Below, piece after piece: positions 27,899 to 38,008 of a stretch of 64,000 bases of DNA (within the stretch, counting starts at the first letter, position 1; the number at the start of each line of letters is the position of its first letter). The position numbers were made by a program, and so were the translations under genes. This stretch comes from SAR86 cluster bacterium (GTDB lineage: Bacteria; Pseudomonadota; Gammaproteobacteria; Magnimaribacterales; Magnimaribacteraceae), in the NCBI GenBank assembly GCA_022447065.1, contig JAKUUM010000001.1, positions 62,001 to 126,000 of the forward strand, given 5' to 3'. The notes under the pieces were generated by a model that made no database searches, had not been told where the DNA came from, and saw only the letters and a list, made by a program, of their open reading frames with translations.

Positions 27899-28873
27899 CT
27901 AATTATTGGTCGCTAATTTTGAAGCTAATAAAGAGGCCTCTAAAAGACTGTTTTCATTCACCTCCTTCTTACCAGCCATATCGTATGCTGTGCCATGATC
28001 GACAGAAGTCCGAATAAAGGGTAGCCCCAGAGTGATGTTTACAGAATTACCAAAACTTGTAGTTTTTAAAACCGGAAGGCCTTGATCATGATACATGGCT
28101 AAATAGGCATCTATTACTTCAGTATCCTTTTCTAGAAAAGCCGTATCTGCTGAAACCGGACCGATCAAATTAAAACCTTTTCCTTTAAGGTAATCTATTG
28201 TAGGACCAACTATTTCCTGATCTTCAGTTCCCAGATAACCGCCATCACCTGCATGTGGATTTAGTCCTAAAACTTTAATACAAGGATTTTTATAACCCCA
28301 TTTAGTCTTAAGATCTTCACTCAAGATTTTTATACAATCACACAGATGTTCGTGAGTAATCAATTTTGGCACTTCAGATAATGGAACGTGAGTTGATGCT
28401 AAAGCTACTTTGAAGGTATTTGAAACTAACATCATCAATACCTTCGGTGTTTTGGATAGTTCAGATAGAACTTCAGTGTGGCCTAGAAAGCTTATCCCAC
28501 CTTTATTCATCAATTCTTTATTCAAAGGTCCCGTAACTAGGCCACTAAACTCCTTTTTCATGGTCTTATGAACAGCATCTTTTAAAATAGTAAAAAGATA
28601 ACCTGCGTAAGAAGGATCAGGTTTTCCAGTTTGAACTTTACTGTTCATAGGGTATGGCAAAACCCAAAAATTGCTTTTATCTAATTCTAGTTGGCCTTCG
28701 TATTCTTTGATTTTTATCGTATATCCCAGATTTTCAGATCGTTCTTCAAAAAGTTTAACGTCTCCGAACATTACTGGGATGAAACCTAAATTAGTGTTTG
28801 TCCCAAAAGCCTTGATACATATGTCAGGGCCTACACCTGCTGGGTCTCCAGGAGAGACAGCCAGTTTATTCAT
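27899..28873 (-). CDS. pdxA: 4-hydroxythreonine-4-phosphate dehydrogenase PdxA
   Basis: 324 residues (E. coli 329). It works in the DXP-dependent route to pyridoxal phosphate. Signature elements: SPGDPAGVGPDI near residue 7, the metal His in FLGHTEVL near 129, NPHAGDGGYLGTED near 205, AMYHDQGLPVLK and SVDHGTAYDMAGK. It overlaps surA by 4 bases (ATGA). Confidence 0.96.
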   Translation of the reverse strand: MNKLAVSPGDPAGVGPDICIKAFGTNTNLGFIPVMFGDVKLFEERSENLGYTIKIKEYEGQLELDKSNFWVLPYPMNSKVQTGKPDPSYAGYLFTILKDAVHKTMKKEFSGLVTGPLNKELMNKGGISFLGHTEVLSELSKTPKVLMMLVSNTFKVALASTHVPLSEVPKLITHEHLCDCIKILSEDLKTKWGYKNPCIKVLGLNPHAGDGGYLGTEDQEIVGPTIDYLKGKGFNLIGPVSADTAFLEKDTEVIDAYLAMYHDQGLPVLKTTSFGNSVNITLGLPFIRTSVDHGTAYDMAGKKEVNENSLLEASLLASKLATNN

Positions 28874-30186
28874 GAGGTCAATTTGATGTCTACGTAGGCT
28901 TCTGATCTTAATTCTATTAAGGTTCTTTGAAGTTCTTGTTCAAATTTCCTTTCAAAAATAATTTGGTAAGCTCTGTTTTTTCTCACGTTATCGCTTACAT
29001 CTTCATTTCTTCTGTCTAGTACTTCTAAAATATGCCATCCAAATTGGGTTTTAAATGGTTTCGATACTTCTCCGATTACAGTTGAATGCATGACTGTCTC
29101 AAAGGCAGGGTCAAAAGTGCTTGCCTTACTCCAGCCAAGGTCTCCTCCCTCCATTTTAGAGCCCGGATCTTCAGAATATTGTCTCGCAAGCTGTTTAAAT
29201 TCTTCTCCTTGATTGAGCCTTTCATAAATTTCATTAATCAGATCCTTGGTTTGTTTTTCTGATCTTATTTCTGAAGGGTGAATAAGGATGTGTCTAACCA
29301 AAGTTTGATCTTCAAACTTAACAACATCTCCTTTCTTCTCAGCTAATCTAATAATATGATAACCAGCTCCACTTCTAATTAATTCTGATACTTCCCCAAC
29401 TCTCAGTTTTACAACTACATCTGAAAATAATGTAGGTAATTCTGAAGCTCTTCTCCACCCTAAGCTTCCTCCTTCCAATGCATTTTGATCAGCAGAGTAG
29501 GTTGCAGCTAATTTTTCAAAACTTTCTCCATCGTTATATCTCTTAATGATATCCAACCCTTTTTTTTCAGTTGATCTAACCAAAGCTTCTTCGGCTTCAT
29601 TCTTTAAAGAAAGTAATATTTGTTGAACATTATACTGTTCAGCAAGTCTTGATCTCCCTTCTTGTGAATTTAAGAAGTTTTCAATTTCTTGTTCAGAAAT
29701 CTCTATATTTGCCCCTACCTTGCCTCGCTGAACTCTTTGAATAATAAGTTCCTTTCTGACTGATCGTCGAAGATCATTATAAGAATCTTTATTGGCATCC
29801 ATGCTCTCTTTAAATTGTTCTAGATTCATTGAGTTATTTGAGGCAATCATAGAAAGAGCTCTATTTAATTCAGCGTCACTTATCTTTACCCCAGCTCTCT
29901 CTGCTATCTGTAGTTGTATTTCTTCAATGATCAATCTTTCCAAGACTTGCTCTACTAAAAGGTCTTTCGGAGGTAATTCAGTTCCTTCGCTCCTCAATCT
30001 ACCGATAATATCTTGCACTCTTTGGTTTAATTCAGATTCCATTATTACTCCAGAATCCACTACTGCTATAACCCTATCGATAAGTTCTATTTTCGCTTCC
30101 GCTTTTTCTGGAAGAAAAGAAGTCAGCAGAAGGACAGCGGTGAAGCATAATGACAATTTCATAACATAAATATTTTTCATATACAT
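28870..30186 (-). CDS. surA: Periplasmic chaperone / peptidyl-prolyl isomerase SurA
   Basis: 438 residues from the ATG at 30186 (E. coli 428). It escorts outer-membrane proteins, including LptD, across the periplasm. A signal peptide (LCFTAVLLLTSFLPEKAEA) is followed by the chaperone domain IDRVIAVVDSGVIMESEL, then two parvulin domains, with GGSLGWRRASELP in the first and GGDLGWSKASTFDPAF in the second. An in-frame TTG at 30219 would add 11 residues that spoil the signal peptide. The site AAGAAG upstream favours 30186, and 30180 is also possible. It lies just after lptD. Confidence 0.94.
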   Translation of the reverse strand: MYMKNIYVMKLSLCFTAVLLLTSFLPEKAEAKIELIDRVIAVVDSGVIMESELNQRVQDIIGRLRSEGTELPPKDLLVEQVLERLIIEEIQLQIAERAGVKISDAELNRALSMIASNNSMNLEQFKESMDANKDSYNDLRRSVRKELIIQRVQRGKVGANIEISEQEIENFLNSQEGRSRLAEQYNVQQILLSLKNEAEEALVRSTEKKGLDIIKRYNDGESFEKLAATYSADQNALEGGSLGWRRASELPTLFSDVVVKLRVGEVSELIRSGAGYHIIRLAEKKGDVVKFEDQTLVRHILIHPSEIRSEKQTKDLINEIYERLNQGEEFKQLARQYSEDPGSKMEGGDLGWSKASTFDPAFETVMHSTVIGEVSKPFKTQFGWHILEVLDRRNEDVSDNVRKNRAYQIIFERKFEQELQRTLIELRSEAYVDIKLTS

Positions 30187-30219
30187 TATTATCGTCTTCT
30201 TTGTTGTAAAACCATGCAA

Positions 30220-32445
30220 TTATTCTAATTTAGTTGAAGATAAAGCAGTCGAAATTTTCTTTCCTAACCTACCTAAGTTTTTAAGCTCAAAGAACAGATA
30301 GGTGTTATCTCTTTGCCTTGAAGGGTCCAAGCCCTGATACAAAGCTTCAAAGGCTGAAGGGTAATTGCTTTGCCAAGAAAAATAATCCTCATCTATCCAT
30401 TTTCTATGCATCAAGCCCCACTTTAAACAACAGTTGGAATATTCAAAACCAAATAATATATCGTTAGATTTATTTCTTTCCTGATCCTTTTGCCATCTAC
30501 CAAAAAGATTAACTGATTTGGATAGTGACCACTGAACCAACACCTCACTATGATTTGTTGGAGATTCCCTATCTATCCAAGGAATGTAGACGCTATTAGG
30601 GTCTTTTCTTCTGTATATAGACTTGACTTCAATCCTTTTTTGTTCATTTTTTTTATAAACAAAGCCAAGGCTAGCAAGGTTAATCTTTTTTGATTTTTCA
30701 TCCCACTCCATTAGTCCTTTTGACCGCAGATTTCTCCCTAACTCGATTTTAAATTCTGCTATAAGAGGGGATCGGTTTCTATAGATTAAAGGATTTAAAT
30801 AATCAGTTTCTTTATTTATATAAAAAGCTTGTCCAATTGATAAAGAACTATAAGAGAGATTAGTAATGCTTCTGGAAACACGCTCAAGGCCTAAGATCAC
30901 TTTATTACTCTTAGTTACTCTGTCAAAACCCACGAATCTATTTCTCTGGAATAAAGTTGAATAATCTAGAGAGATAATTCTAGAGTCAACGAGATAATTT
31001 TGTTTTGTTTCTTCTTTCTTAACATAGACGTATTTAAAAGTAGGTAAAAGGCTGGTATGAGAGTTTCCTTGGTATTTGTCTAAGAAAAGATTGTATTTCA
31101 TTTCTATCCAGGGAAAAGATTGACTTGTTTTTTTAGAATTTAGATTGTGGTTTGTGTAAGTCGTTCCAGTTGCAATCAATATTTGTGAACTGCCAAAGTG
31201 TTTCCTAAAGCTAATTTCAGGCTCAAAGTAAGTACGTTCTATGTGTTTATAAGAATCTCTCAAGGGGTTTGTTTCCTCTAGTTCAAATTTAGTCCTATTA
31301 GCAAAAAAGGAAATAGATAAGCCTCCTTTTGATTGAAAAGATTGAACGGTGACGCTAGGCATTGATCTATATTCTTCAAAAGAAAAAGGGTTAAGAATTT
31401 GATATCTATTGACGTTAATATCAATTTTTAAAAATGAACTGTTCCAGGTCAAACCAAACTTTCTAGGTAAATAACTAGTTCTAGTTTCTCCGAACTGATT
31501 GTTGCCAATGTCTCTAAAAAAATATGCATCGCTCGTAGATTGAAAATTTATAAAAGAATATAAGTTCTGGTAGAGAGTGGTATTATTTTTCCAAGAGATA
31601 TTCCATCGAGAATCATTTCTACCAGTCTCTTCTTGGTACACTTCATCACTTGAAATACCTGATAGATTTATCTCTCCTTCTAATTTACGACTTAGGTATC
31701 TAAAACTTGAAGCTATACCCGAACCTCTGTTAGTAATATGTCTAGGGGTTAGAACAAGGTCATAGTTGGGAGCTAGGTTTAGGTAATAAGGAAGAGAGAT
31801 ATCAATGCCGTCATTGGTTTGGTGGATTCCGGGTGTTAGAAAACCTGATATCTTTTCATTTCCGACAGCTGTTCTGACATAAGGCCAGAAAAAAACAGGT
31901 ACATTTTTTATTCTTAATCTAATGCCTCGAATCACTGCATTATTTTTGTCCGCCAAATAAGTAATTCTTTTGGTTGATATAACCCATACAGGGTCTTCTT
32001 TTGAACAACTAGTGACCGAAGCATTAACAAGTTCAACATCACCAGATGTTTTAAGGAGAAATTCCTGTGCATTGCTAAAAACAGAATCATTACTATTAAT
32101 GTCGGCTTGTTTTACAGATAGGGTTTGACGATTTAAATTTGCTAACACTTCCGAGGAATTTAGTTTTACTTTTTCTGATTTCACTTCGACATTCCCAAAT
32201 AGCTCTATTACTCCTTCAGACTGATTAAACAGAGCTTTATCTGTAGAGAATGTAAGGAGGTTGGTTGTTATAAAGACTTTACCTTCCAGCAATAAGTTTC
32301 CTTTCTCATCATTAGAAATACTTTCTGCTGTGATCGACTCTATCTTAATTTCTTTTCTTTCTTCTTCATTAGATAAGGAGAAACTTGATAGCAAAAAAGC
32401 AACAAGACTTAAAAAAATTAAAAAAAACTTTCTACTAAAAAGCAT
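30220..32445 (-). CDS. lptD: LPS-assembly protein LptD
   Basis: 741 residues (E. coli 784). It is the outer-membrane barrel that inserts lipopolysaccharide. Signal peptide at 1-25, an OstA/LptA-like beta-jellyroll at about 30-150 (LLEGKVFITTNLLTFSTDKALF), then the barrel. C147 (SVTSCSKED) and the adjacent pair C672-C673 match the Cys that form the long-range disulfide, but the counterpart of E. coli C31 is absent, so only one such bond is possible. It heads the lptD-surA-pdxA-rsmA-apaH-cca series and is divergent from amgK. Confidence 0.95.
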   Translation of the reverse strand: MLFSRKFFLIFLSLVAFLLSSFSLSNEEERKEIKIESITAESISNDEKGNLLLEGKVFITTNLLTFSTDKALFNQSEGVIELFGNVEVKSEKVKLNSSEVLANLNRQTLSVKQADINSNDSVFSNAQEFLLKTSGDVELVNASVTSCSKEDPVWVISTKRITYLADKNNAVIRGIRLRIKNVPVFFWPYVRTAVGNEKISGFLTPGIHQTNDGIDISLPYYLNLAPNYDLVLTPRHITNRGSGIASSFRYLSRKLEGEINLSGISSDEVYQEETGRNDSRWNISWKNNTTLYQNLYSFINFQSTSDAYFFRDIGNNQFGETRTSYLPRKFGLTWNSSFLKIDINVNRYQILNPFSFEEYRSMPSVTVQSFQSKGGLSISFFANRTKFELEETNPLRDSYKHIERTYFEPEISFRKHFGSSQILIATGTTYTNHNLNSKKTSQSFPWIEMKYNLFLDKYQGNSHTSLLPTFKYVYVKKEETKQNYLVDSRIISLDYSTLFQRNRFVGFDRVTKSNKVILGLERVSRSITNLSYSSLSIGQAFYINKETDYLNPLIYRNRSPLIAEFKIELGRNLRSKGLMEWDEKSKKINLASLGFVYKKNEQKRIEVKSIYRRKDPNSVYIPWIDRESPTNHSEVLVQWSLSKSVNLFGRWQKDQERNKSNDILFGFEYSNCCLKWGLMHRKWIDEDYFSWQSNYPSAFEALYQGLDPSRQRDNTYLFFELKNLGRLGKKISTALSSTKLE

Positions 32446-32559
32446 AGATGGTCTTAGATTATAAAGTTAAGGAAAGGTTCAGGGGGCTTATTTCTTTAAG
32501 TAAGCAACTCTTGGTTATAATCAAAAGGTTAAATGAACATTATTATTGGTTGAGATATT

Positions 32560-33576
32560 GTGTCAGATATAAAGAAAAGGCTCTTTGAATGGTCAAATAT
32601 AATGCTAATTGGTTCAGGTAGAGCTAAGGCATTTGAAATAAAACGTTTGAGACAAGAGGCCAGCACAAGAGAGTATTTTAGACTAAATAGTAAGGATGGC
32701 TCCCATATAGGAGTGTTTTCACCTCCATCAACTGAACTCAATGAACAATTTATATTTTTATCTGATTTTTTTAAGAAAGCGGGAGTAACGGTACCAGAAG
32801 TACTCTTCTCCGATACCAAGAAGGGTCTAATGTTAATAGAAGATTTTGGCGATAATTCTTACCAATTCAGTCTTAACCAAAAAAACCATCATCATTTGTT
32901 CTCTGCTGCTATAGACGAGATGATTTGTATTCACCAGTGTCCCACTCATCCCAATTTACCTTCTCTTAGTGAAACTAAGATGGCAAGTCAAATGCACCTG
33001 TTCGAAGAGTGGTTTCTTGTTGGCTTATTAGGTCTAAAAGTAGGTCAAGTCGAAAAACAAATGATATCTAACCTCTACCAAGAAGTGTTAAACGATCTAG
33101 TTCAACAACCCCAAGTTTTATGTCATTTTGACTTTGAAACCAGAAATCTTATGGTTTTAGAAAATGGGCATACTGGTGTGTTAGATTTTCAAGATGCCAC
33201 TTTTGGTCCAATTTTTCTTGATCCTGTTTCATTATTTAAAGATCTATACTTTGATATTAGTGATGAAGAAATTAACAACATGTTAAAAGAATATATTTCA
33301 AGGTCAGCTGAACTAAATTTAATGGAAAAGTTAGATATACAAGATGTCAGAAAATCCTTTGATTTAACAGGTTTACAACGGCAATTGAGGATTTTAGGTA
33401 CGCTTTCTAGACTCCACCTAAGAGATGGCAAGGCATTCAGGCTTCCAGATCTTATTAAAACATTATATTTTGTCATTGAAACTTCTTCTAAATATTTTGA
33501 ATTAAAAGACTTTGCTGAATATTCAAAGAAGAAGGTCGCTCCTGCTTTAAGTCTTACTTTAAAGGGAATTCTATGA
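32560..33576 (+). CDS. amgK: N-acetylmuramate/N-acetylglucosamine 1-kinase AmgK
   Basis: 338 residues from a GTG start. The APH fold is shown by REYFRL in the nucleotide loop, CHFDFETRNL (catalytic Asp, near residue 189-198) and GVLDFQDATFGP (Mg site). With murU immediately downstream (4-base ATGA overlap) and lptD divergent, it matches the pseudomonad amgK-murU arrangement. That pathway salvages MurNAc to UDP-MurNAc and bypasses fosfomycin-sensitive de novo synthesis. A TATAAT box lies at 32516-32521 upstream. Confidence 0.9.
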   Translation: MSDIKKRLFEWSNIMLIGSGRAKAFEIKRLRQEASTREYFRLNSKDGSHIGVFSPPSTELNEQFIFLSDFFKKAGVTVPEVLFSDTKKGLMLIEDFGDNSYQFSLNQKNHHHLFSAAIDEMICIHQCPTHPNLPSLSETKMASQMHLFEEWFLVGLLGLKVGQVEKQMISNLYQEVLNDLVQQPQVLCHFDFETRNLMVLENGHTGVLDFQDATFGPIFLDPVSLFKDLYFDISDEEINNMLKEYISRSAELNLMEKLDIQDVRKSFDLTGLQRQLRILGTLSRLHLRDGKAFRLPDLIKTLYFVIETSSKYFELKDFAEYSKKKVAPALSLTLKGIL

Positions 33577-34241
33577 AAGCTTTTCTATTGGCAGCTGGGT
33601 TGGGCAAGAGGCTGTTTCCCTTAACTGTTGCAAAGCCTAAATGCCTTATTGAAGTAGGTGGTAAGTCGCTGCTCTTGTGGAACATTGAAAAGCTCAAAGC
33701 TTCTGGTATTAAGGACTTAGTTATCAATCTTTTTCACGAAGGTCATCAAATTGAAAATTTTTTTGGTGACGGTTCAGATTTTGGTGTAAGAATTAAATAC
33801 GTTAGTGAAAAAGAACTGTTAGGCACTGGAGGAGGAGTAGGCAATGCTCTAACAATAATAGGGAATGAACCTTTCATACTACTCAGTAGTGATGTTTGGA
33901 CTGACTTTAATTTTTCTGATTTGTCGTTGGATTCTGGAATCTTGGCACATTTAGTTTTGGTAGAGAATCCTGAAGATAACCCTGAAGGTGATATGTTTCT
34001 TGAAGGCAATAAGGTTAATACTGAAGGTAGGGGGAAAAATTTAACTTTTTCCGGTTTGGCCTTAATTGATCCAAAATTATTTGAAGAAGATAAGCTAGAG
34101 AACTATGAACTTTGGAAGGAAGTACTCTTACCGGCAAGTCAAAAGGGTTTGGTGACAGGTGAGCTTTTTTGTGGCGATTTGATCAATATTAATGTTCAGG
34201 AAGATATAGAAAGATTAGACGCTTACTTGGCTGAGGAGTAA
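33573..34241 (+). CDS. murU: N-acetylmuramate alpha-1-phosphate uridylyltransferase MurU
   Basis: 222 residues. It is a nucleotidyltransferase with the sugar-phosphate signature LLAAGLGKRLFPLT (5-18) and KPKCLIEVGGKSLL (22-35). ELLGTGGGVGNAL and LLSSDVWTDFNF (metal Asp) follow. It is far shorter than GlmU, lacking a left-handed helix. Partner AmgK overlaps it by four bases, and together they recycle MurNAc. Confidence 0.92.
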   Translation: MKAFLLAAGLGKRLFPLTVAKPKCLIEVGGKSLLLWNIEKLKASGIKDLVINLFHEGHQIENFFGDGSDFGVRIKYVSEKELLGTGGGVGNALTIIGNEPFILLSSDVWTDFNFSDLSLDSGILAHLVLVENPEDNPEGDMFLEGNKVNTEGRGKNLTFSGLALIDPKLFEEDKLENYELWKEVLLPASQKGLVTGELFCGDLININVQEDIERLDAYLAEE

Positions 34242-34268
34242 ACTCTGCCGCCCTTTAAATACAACAAG

Positions 34269-34937
34269 ATGGCAAAACAAGAAAATATCATTGCACCTTC
34301 CATACTTTCAGCGGACTTTGCTCGTCTTGGAGAAGAAGTTGACACAGTTTTATCCGCCGGAGCTGATTGGGTCCATTTTGATGTTATGGATAATCATTAC
34401 GTTCCTAATTTAACTATTGGTCCTATGGTTTGTGACGCCTTAAGAAGTTATGGAATCACAGCCCCTATCGATGCTCACCTAATGGTAAAACCCGTAGACA
34501 GTTTAATCGAAGACTTTGCAAAAGCTGGAGCTACTTACATAACCTTCCATCCAGAGGCTTCAGATCATGTTGACAGATCTCTTCAACTTGTGAAAAAAAA
34601 TGAATGCAAGACCGGTCTAGTGCTTAATCCTTCAAGCCCATTAGGTTTATTAGAAAATTGTTGGGACAAACTTGATATGGTTTTACTTATGTCAGTTAAC
34701 CCAGGTTTTGGAGGTCAAAATTTTATTCCTTCAGTTATAGATAAAATAACTAGATTAAGACAAATGATAGATGATAAGAATCTAGAAATTAGACTTGAAG
34801 TGGATGGAGGTATTAAATTAGATAACATTTCAGAAGTTGCAAAAGCTGGAGCAGATACATTTGTTTCAGGTTCAGGTATTTTTGGCGAAAGAAACTACCA
34901 AGAAGTTATCTCAAAAATGCGTGAATCTTTAATCTAA
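34269..34937 (+). CDS. rpe: Ribulose-phosphate 3-epimerase
   Basis: 222 residues (E. coli 225). It interconverts ribulose-5-P and xylulose-5-P. TIM-barrel motifs: [16 protein letters not shown] (8-23), [17 protein letters not shown] (with metal ligands H and D), [15 protein letters not shown] and [11 protein letters not shown] (catalytic Asp). In many gammaproteobacteria gph lies between rpe and trpE. Here trpE starts 18 bases after rpe with no gph. Confidence 0.97.
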   Translation: MAKQENIIAPSILSADFARLGEEVDTVLSAGADWVHFDVMDNHYVPNLTIGPMVCDALRSYGITAPIDAHLMVKPVDSLIEDFAKAGATYITFHPEASDHVDRSLQLVKKNECKTGLVLNPSSPLGLLENCWDKLDMVLLMSVNPGFGGQNFIPSVIDKITRLRQMIDDKNLEIRLEVDGGIKLDNISEVAKAGADTFVSGSGIFGERNYQEVISKMRESLI

Positions 34938-34955
34938 GTTACAAATCACGATTAG

Positions 34956-36401
34956 ATGTCTCAGCTAAGAATTCCGGTTTCGTTAGAAATCTTGGCAGAC
35001 ATGGAAACTCCCTTGAGTGTTTTTAAGAAACTGGGAAATAAACCCTTTTCTTACCTATTTGAGTCTGTTGAGGGAGGGGAGAAATGGGCTAGATATTCTT
35101 TAATAGGATTGCCTTCCTCAAGAGTAATCAAGGTATATAAAAATCAGATTAAAATATTTAACAATGGAAAAATAGAAGAAGAGATTACTTCGTCAGATCC
35201 CTTAAAATTTTTAGAAGATTACCAGGATAGTATAAAGGTTAAGCTTTATGACCATCTTCCTGCGTTTACCGGGGGTTTAGTAGGTTATCTTGGATATGAT
35301 TGTATTAGGTACATAGAACCGAAATTATCTCACTCTAATCTACCAGATCCCTTAGGAACTCCAGATGCTCTTTTTATGGTTTCAGAAGAAGTTGCGGTTT
35401 TTGATAACCTTAATAACAAGTTGCATCTTATAGTTCTTTCTGAAAGTGAATCAGGGGCAGATATTTGTAAAGCTGAAGAAAGGCTTAAGGTTCTTTCAGA
35501 AAAATTAGTTAATCCCTTAACTTATGAAACTTCAGAAAAGATTGGAGAATCAGTCACAGAAAATGACTTTGTATCAGGATTTGGTGAGAAGGAATTTAAA
35601 GAAACAGTAGAAAAGGTTAAAGAATATATCAAAGCTGGGGATGTAATGCAGGTAGTTTGTTCTCAGAGAATGTCTGTACCTTTTACAGCGGATCCGGTTG
35701 AACTGTACCGCTCTATTAGGCACTTAAATCCTTCTCCTTATCTTTATTATCTAAATCTTGAAGAATTTCACATAGTAGGATCTTCTCCTGAAATTTTAGC
35801 GAGATTGGAAGATGGAGAAGTAACTGTTAGGCCTATCGCAGGGACTAGAAGAAGAGGTAAAGACGAAGAAGATGATTTAGCTATGGAAAAGGATATGATC
35901 AACGACCCAAAAGAAATAGCTGAACATTTGATGTTAATAGATTTAGGAAGAAATGATGTAGGCAAAATTGCAGAACCAGGTTCTGTCGAGGTAACTCAAA
36001 AATTTGGGATAGAAAGATATAGCCATGTAATGCATATGGTTTCAAACGTTAGAGCCAAGTTGAGAAAAGGTCTAAAAGCCATGGATGTATTTAGGGCAAC
36101 TTTTCCAGCAGGAACCCTTACAGGAGCACCTAAAATTAGAGCAATGGAAATAATAGATGAATTTGAACCTGTTAAAAGAGGGATTTATGGTGGAGCGGTA
36201 GGTTATTTTTCTTGGCAGGGAAATATGGACATGGCTATAGCAATTAGAACTGCAATTATCAAGGACGAGGTGTTATATATTCAGGCGGGTGGGGGTTTTG
36301 TTGCAGATTCTGATCCTGAATTAGAATGGAAAGAATCCTTAAATAAAGGAAGGGCTATATTTAAGGCCGTTGAAATGGTTCAGGAAAAATTAAAAGGTTA
36401 A
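34956..36401 (+). CDS. trpE: Anthranilate synthase component I
   Basis: 481 residues. It converts chorismate plus glutamine (through TrpG) to anthranilate. The N-terminal LLES-like feedback region reads [20 protein letters not shown]. The chorismate-binding core has [58 protein letters not shown] and [18 protein letters not shown]. These favour TrpE over PabB. The trpG start is 4 bases after the stop. Confidence 0.96.
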   Translation: MSQLRIPVSLEILADMETPLSVFKKLGNKPFSYLFESVEGGEKWARYSLIGLPSSRVIKVYKNQIKIFNNGKIEEEITSSDPLKFLEDYQDSIKVKLYDHLPAFTGGLVGYLGYDCIRYIEPKLSHSNLPDPLGTPDALFMVSEEVAVFDNLNNKLHLIVLSESESGADICKAEERLKVLSEKLVNPLTYETSEKIGESVTENDFVSGFGEKEFKETVEKVKEYIKAGDVMQVVCSQRMSVPFTADPVELYRSIRHLNPSPYLYYLNLEEFHIVGSSPEILARLEDGEVTVRPIAGTRRRGKDEEDDLAMEKDMINDPKEIAEHLMLIDLGRNDVGKIAEPGSVEVTQKFGIERYSHVMHMVSNVRAKLRKGLKAMDVFRATFPAGTLTGAPKIRAMEIIDEFEPVKRGIYGGAVGYFSWQGNMDMAIAIRTAIIKDEVLYIQAGGGFVADSDPELEWKESLNKGRAIFKAVEMVQEKLKG

Positions 36402-36405
36402 TAGT

Positions 36406-36969
36406 ATGCTACTGATGATAGATAACTATGATTCTTTTACTTATAACCTGGTGCAATATTTTTATGAGCTTGGGCAAGAAGTTGAAGTTCATCGTAACGA
36501 TTTAATCTCAATAAAAGATATAGAAAAGAAGAGTCCTCAATATTTAGTTATTTCCCCAGGACCTTGCACCCCTAAAGAAGCAGGCATTTCAGTAGATCTT
36601 ATAAAGGCGTTTAAAGATAAACTGCCAATATTAGGGGTTTGCTTAGGGCATCAATGCTTGGGTGCCGCATTTGGAGCAAATATAGTTAGAGCAAATAATA
36701 TTATGCATGGGAAGCTCTCTGAAATATCTCATGATGAATACGGTATATTCAGCGGTATAGATAATCCTTTTAGTGCAACCAGATACCATTCGCTGGTAAT
36801 AGAAAAAGAAAGTTTGTCTAAAGATTTTCATGTTAACGCGTGGACAGATAATGGAACTATTATGGGTATACAGCATGTGACTTTACCTCTTGTAGGACTG
36901 CAGTTTCACCCAGAATCTATTTCCACTGAGAAAGGAATGGAATTGCTAGAAAGTTATCTGAAGATCTAA
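36406..36969 (+). CDS. trpG: Anthranilate synthase glutamine amidotransferase TrpG
   Basis: 187 residues. It is a class I glutaminase with nucleophile Cys in PILGVCLGHQCLGAAFG (about 74-90), the oxyanion strand YLVISPGPCTP (45-55) and the His-Glu pair in LQFHPESI near 167-174. It is not fused to trpD. In many proteobacteria this subunit also serves PabB, since no separate pabA is visible here. Confidence 0.95.
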   Translation: MLLMIDNYDSFTYNLVQYFYELGQEVEVHRNDLISIKDIEKKSPQYLVISPGPCTPKEAGISVDLIKAFKDKLPILGVCLGHQCLGAAFGANIVRANNIMHGKLSEISHDEYGIFSGIDNPFSATRYHSLVIEKESLSKDFHVNAWTDNGTIMGIQHVTLPLVGLQFHPESISTEKGMELLESYLKI

Positions 36970-36976
36970 TTTTTTT

Positions 36977-38008
36977 ATGGATATACAAGAAGGCATTAAA
37001 ACAACCATGACTGGGCAAGATCTTTCCCAAGAAGAAATCTCATCTGTGATGAATCAAATTTTGACTGGATCAGCTTCTGAAGCTCAAATTGGGGCCTTCT
37101 TAGTATCCTTGAGTATTAAAGGGGAATCTGTGGATGAGGTGATAGGTTCAGCTCAAGTGATGCGCAAACTCTCCTCTAAAGTATCTGTGGACAAGGTAAA
37201 CTTAGTTGATACCTGTGGTACTGGTGGTGTGGGGTCAGGAATATTCAACGTCTCTACAACCGCTGCTTTTGTTGCTAGCTCATGTGGTGCAAAAGTTGCT
37301 AAACATGGTAATCGAAGCGCCACCAGAAAAAGTGGTAGTGCTGATCTTTTGGAGGCAGCAGGAGTTGCTTTAGACCTCAATCCAGATCAAATTAAAACTT
37401 GTATTGAAGAGGTGGGCTTAGGCTTTATGTTTGCACCTGTCCATCATAGTGCTATGAAACATGCTGTCGGCCCTCGCAAAGAGTTAGCGATCAAGACAAT
37501 ATTTAATCTATTGGGTCCTCTTACAAACCCAGCTGGAGCTTTGAATCAGGTGTTAGGCGTTTTTGATGTTAAATGGGTTAAGCCAATTGCCGAAGTTTTG
37601 AAAGGGTTAGGCAGTCAGCATGTATTGGTGGTTCATTCTGAAGATGGATTAGATGAAATTAGCATAGCGGCACCAACAAAAATTGCAGAATTAAAAAATG
37701 GAAACATTGAAGAGTATTGCATTTCTCCTCTAGACTTTGATCTCAAGACTCTTTCAATTGAAGAACTGAAAGTTGATTCACCAGAAGCAAGTTTGGAATT
37801 GGCAAAAAAAGCCTTGAGCGGGAAGCATCAAGCCGCTAGCCAGATGGTGGCAATGAATGCTGGCGCAGCTTTGTATGTTTCTGGCTTAGCAAAAGATTTA
37901 AAAGAAGGAGTCAAACTCTCTTTTGAAAGCATAGCCAACGGTAATGGTCTAGAAAAACTCGAACAGCTAAGCTCGTTAAGTCAGTCTTTGTCTAAACAAA
38001 GAAAATGA
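36977..38008 (+). CDS. trpD: Anthranilate phosphoribosyltransferase
   Basis: 343 residues. It joins anthranilate to PRPP. The PRPP motif DTCGTGGVGSGIFNVST (75-91) and KHGNRSATRKSGSADLLEA (107-125) are intact, and GPRKELAIKTIFNLLGPLTNP is the anthranilate-binding region. It overlaps trpC by 4 bases (ATGA). Confidence 0.96.
   Translation: MDIQEGIKTTMTGQDLSQEEISSVMNQILTGSASEAQIGAFLVSLSIKGESVDEVIGSAQVMRKLSSKVSVDKVNLVDTCGTGGVGSGIFNVSTTAAFVASSCGAKVAKHGNRSATRKSGSADLLEAAGVALDLNPDQIKTCIEEVGLGFMFAPVHHSAMKHAVGPRKELAIKTIFNLLGPLTNPAGALNQVLGVFDVKWVKPIAEVLKGLGSQHVLVVHSEDGLDEISIAAPTKIAELKNGNIEEYCISPLDFDLKTLSIEELKVDSPEASLELAKKALSGKHQAASQMVAMNAGAALYVSGLAKDLKEGVKLSFESIANGNGLEKLEQLSSLSQSLSKQRK

Noticed and set aside
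30187-30219. TTG start 11 codons upstream for SurA
   Set aside because: It would add charged residues before the signal peptide and no ribosome site supports it.
32454-32481. sigma-E-like promoter (AGGTTCA / TTAGA on the plus strand) before lptD
   Set aside because: The implied start of transcription would fall about 2 bases from the ATG, leaving no leader, so the match is likely chance even though lptD is sigma-E controlled in E. coli.
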